In this document: positions 42,903 to 44,538 of the stretch, piece after piece
Layout of the letters: the number at the start of each line of letters is the position of its first letter
How positions within the stretch are numbered: the first letter of the stretch is position 1
Assembly (NCBI GenBank): GCA_023663185.1
Contig: JAMPHY010000001.1
Span: forward strand, 224,510-269,047
Length of the DNA stretch: 44,538 bases
Direction of reading: 5' to 3'
Source of the DNA: Clostridiales bacterium
GTDB lineage: Bacteria; Bacillota; Clostridia; Lachnospirales; Lachnospiraceae
Position numbers and translations under genes: made by a program
The notes under the pieces: model-generated
What the model was told of the DNA's origin: nothing
Databases searched by the model: none
Seen by the model: the letters and a program-made list of their open reading frames with translations, nothing else

Positions 42903-43844
42903 CTAATCCATGGTCTTAACCCATTTATTCTGACCGATAAAGTTAATCAGCGTAATAATAAAGATGATAATAGCAAGAATAACCGCGATTGCACTTGCAT
43001 ATCCAAGCTGATAACTTTCAAAAGCTTTCTGATACAAATAGAATACTATTGTGGCCGCACTGTAACCGATTCCACCGTTTCCGGAAGGCGTCATAACCTG
43101 AACCTCTACGAAAACCTGAAAACCGCCAATCAATGTCGTTATCATTATATAAAATGTTACAGGAGAAAGCAGAGGCAGCGTAATACTCTTAAACTTCTGC
43201 CAGCCACTGGCTCCATCTACCATCGCCGCTTCATAATATGAGCGCGGTATATTCTGAAGGCCCGCAAGATATAAAATAATCGACGTGCCTAAACCTTTCC
43301 AAACCATAAAGATTATCATGGATACTTTTATTAATATTTCATCACCAAGCCAGTTCGGACCATGCCGTCCTGTCAACGCCTTGATGATTGTATTTAAAAG
43401 ACCATAATCATAATTGTATACCCATGCCCATAGGATTGACACGGATACAAGAGAAGAAATAACAGGTATATAATACATTGTACGCAAAACCCTCACACCA
43501 GGAATTTTACGATTCATACCCATTGCGCAGATCAACCCTAATATCATACCAATAGGTATACCAATCAAATAAATGATTGTAGTACCAAGCGTCTGCCAGA
43601 ATTTTCTATCTGAAAATAATTTCACATAATTATCAAAACCGCAAAAGCGGTCCATCATGCCCTGAAATCCTTTTGCTCCATTCCAAGTAGTTAAGCTGGT
43701 CAGGAAAGCAAAAATAATGGGATAAAGCATAAAAATAAGAAATCCCAATGCCGGCGCCGCAACGAACAAAAGCCCCCATCTTTCTTCACGTTTTGCCATT
43801 ACAGACAATTTATTTTTTTGTTTTTTGCCCATTTTAGAATCCAT
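42903..43844 (-). CDS. Carbohydrate ABC transporter permease (MalF/UgpA type)
   Basis: This 313-residue permease is partner of the preceding MalG-type protein. It has about six membrane helices, the first at about 26-48 after a basic N-terminus, and the EAA loop YYEAAMVDGASGWQKFKSIT (about 216-235). It follows the binding-protein gene; the 77-nt gap between them contains a strong hairpin (43881-43908) that probably keeps the permeases at lower levels than the binding protein. The ribosome binding site is AAAGGTGG. Confidence 0.92.
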   Translation of the reverse strand: MDSKMGKKQKNKLSVMAKREERWGLLFVAAPALGFLIFMLYPIIFAFLTSLTTWNGAKGFQGMMDRFCGFDNYVKLFSDRKFWQTLGTTIIYLIGIPIGMILGLICAMGMNRKIPGVRVLRTMYYIPVISSLVSVSILWAWVYNYDYGLLNTIIKALTGRHGPNWLGDEILIKVSMIIFMVWKGLGTSIILYLAGLQNIPRSYYEAAMVDGASGWQKFKSITLPLLSPVTFYIMITTLIGGFQVFVEVQVMTPSGNGGIGYSAATIVFYLYQKAFESYQLGYASAIAVILAIIIFIITLINFIGQNKWVKTMD

Positions 43845-43880
43845 AATGCCACCTTTCTACCATCTCTGTTGATAAAATGA

Positions 43881-43908
43881 GGTGCGGAAACCCCTATGTT
43901 TCCGCACC
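43881..43908 (-). other. Intercistronic hairpin after the binding-protein gene
   Basis: GGTGCGGAAAC (43881-43891) pairs perfectly with GTTTCCGCACC (43898-43908) around a 6-nt loop. On the minus strand TCATTTTATC follows, a weak T-tract, so it is at best a leaky terminator. Such hairpins after binding-protein genes commonly stabilise that part of the mRNA and lower permease expression. Confidence 0.75.
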
Positions 43909-43921
43909 TGTATTTTATATT

Positions 43922-44538
43922 TTACTGTCCGTTTGCCGCTGCCTTCATTTCATTTGCATTATCAAGCGCTTCCTGCATCGCGGGCTGTACTTCTGCACAG
44001 TATTCCGCCGCAGTCTTTTCACCTGTTAATACATATTCATAGCCGCCGCTTAAGAACTCATTCCACCAATCAGAATTGTATGTATAAGTAGTCTCAACGA
44101 AAATACCTTCATACTTGTCGGTTCCTTCAATGTAATTGAAGATAACATCTACGTTGTCACCGTAAGGAATTGTTCCATCAGCGATTCTGTCTTTGAAATC
44201 ACCTTTTGCATAACTCATGATATTAGGAATCTGCAAAGATGCACCGGTTGTCTCACCGGATAATACTCTCTGTCCCTCTAAGTCTGTTGAGAACAGTGTA
44301 ATCAAAGCCGCTGCTGCTTCAGGATATTCCGTATCTGCTGAAATCGCAAAACCTACGGAACCGTTACGAGTCATGGATACTCCTGTAGAACCTACAGGCC
44401 ATGCGCACAGTCCCCACTCATAAGGGAATGTATTCTCGTCCATGAATGCACCTACGTCCCATGTACCGCATGCGTAGAAACCAATCTGTCCGTCTAACCA
44501 TCTCTGGTATCCGCCAAGAGCCGTATCCTGCTCAACAG
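43922..44538 (-). CDS. Extracellular sugar-binding protein of the ABC importer (partial)
   Basis: Only the C-terminal 205 codons are in the window; the reading frame runs off the right edge. The visible part has the look of family 1 sugar-binding proteins: YQRWLDGQIGFYACGTWDVGAF, GLCAWPVGSTG, ISADTEYPEAAAALITLFSTD, and an Asn/Ala-rich helical tail ending AAANGQ. As a lipoprotein in Gram-positives it would catch the sugar outside the membrane; the signal peptide and lipobox are beyond the window. It heads the visible operon of binding protein, two permeases, YesL and chemoreceptor. Confidence 0.85.
   Translation of the reverse strand, partial: VEQDTALGGYQRWLDGQIGFYACGTWDVGAFMDENTFPYEWGLCAWPVGSTGVSMTRNGSVGFAISADTEYPEAAAALITLFSTDLEGQRVLSGETTGASLQIPNIMSYAKGDFKDRIADGTIPYGDNVDVIFNYIEGTDKYEGIFVETTYTYNSDWWNEFLSGGYEYVLTGEKTAAEYCAEVQPAMQEALDNANEMKAAANGQ

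Noticed and set aside
1-44538. CRISPR arrays, tRNA, rRNA and known riboswitches (including c-di-GMP and T-box types)
   Set aside because: I looked for regular spaced repeats, cloverleaf ends and the conserved riboswitch cores and saw none apart from the SRP RNA.

Overview
The window reads as the chromosome of a flagellated, low-to-mid GC anaerobic Firmicute, most likely a Lachnospiraceae (Roseburia/Eubacterium-like). The reasons are a Hag-type flagellin next to csrA, a large Gram-positive type SRP RNA, sigma-A and sigma-D style promoters, a two-subunit transketolase, an SpmB-like protein, YesL/DUF624 proteins and a dense set of carbohydrate ABC, ROK and GH43 genes. Almost all genes lie on the minus strand.

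Region 1 (1-3220) is the most remarkable. A csrA-flagellin pair (minus strand) abuts a ~0.8 kb segment bounded by two 29-bp inverted copies of an 11-7-11 tyrosine-recombinase site (2171-2199 and 2947-2975). The segment carries a small tyrosine recombinase with a complete R-H-R-H-Y active site and, at its right end, a near-perfect sigma-D (flagellar) promoter, TAAA-N16-CCGATAT, at 2901-2927. In the orientation given, this promoter points away from flagellin into a Rho-independent terminator (3026-3057). Inversion would place it directly upstream of csrA-flagellin. I read this as a self-contained flagellin phase switch, captured OFF, with the layout of the Salmonella Hin switch but built from a tyrosine recombinase. 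The flagellin leader also shows a CsrA-type GGA-loop hairpin just upstream of its ribosome binding site.

Region 2 (3061-8158) holds an AAA/DUF4143 ATPase with 33-bp repeats in its leader, the SRP RNA behind a consensus promoter, a PflX-like radical SAM protein, an unrecognised protein and a CdaR/PucR-type regulator. Region 3 (8178-19678) holds an orphan MsmK/UgpC sugar-ABC ATPase, a YesL-diguanylate cyclase pair, an HD-GYP-type protein, a GNAT, a D-2-hydroxyacid dehydrogenase, the metG-hydrolase-DUF1002 operon and a membrane-anchored coiled-coil protein.

Region 4 (19864-27115) is an arabinose/pentose operon read from araB through araD, two transketolase halves, rpe and a SEC-C methionine aminopeptidase to a cytoplasmic GH43 arabinanase-like enzyme, ending at a strong terminator. 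The set fits intracellular arabino-oligosaccharide cleavage followed by L-ribulose phosphorylation, epimerisation and entry into the pentose phosphate pathway. L-arabinose isomerase is not in the window.

Region 5 (27332-44538) holds a DUF885 protein, a MacB-like ABC exporter pair, and a chemoreceptor-ThuA-sugar isomerase-ROK kinase-SpmB cluster. It ends with a divergent ArsR-type regulator and a sugar ABC operon (binding protein, two permeases, YesL, chemoreceptor) that has no ATPase of its own and probably borrows the orphan ATPase of region 3. Two chemoreceptors inside sugar operons, two c-di-GMP genes and a flagellin switch point to motility tuned to plant-polysaccharide sugars. All assignments come from reading motifs by eye; no searches were run.
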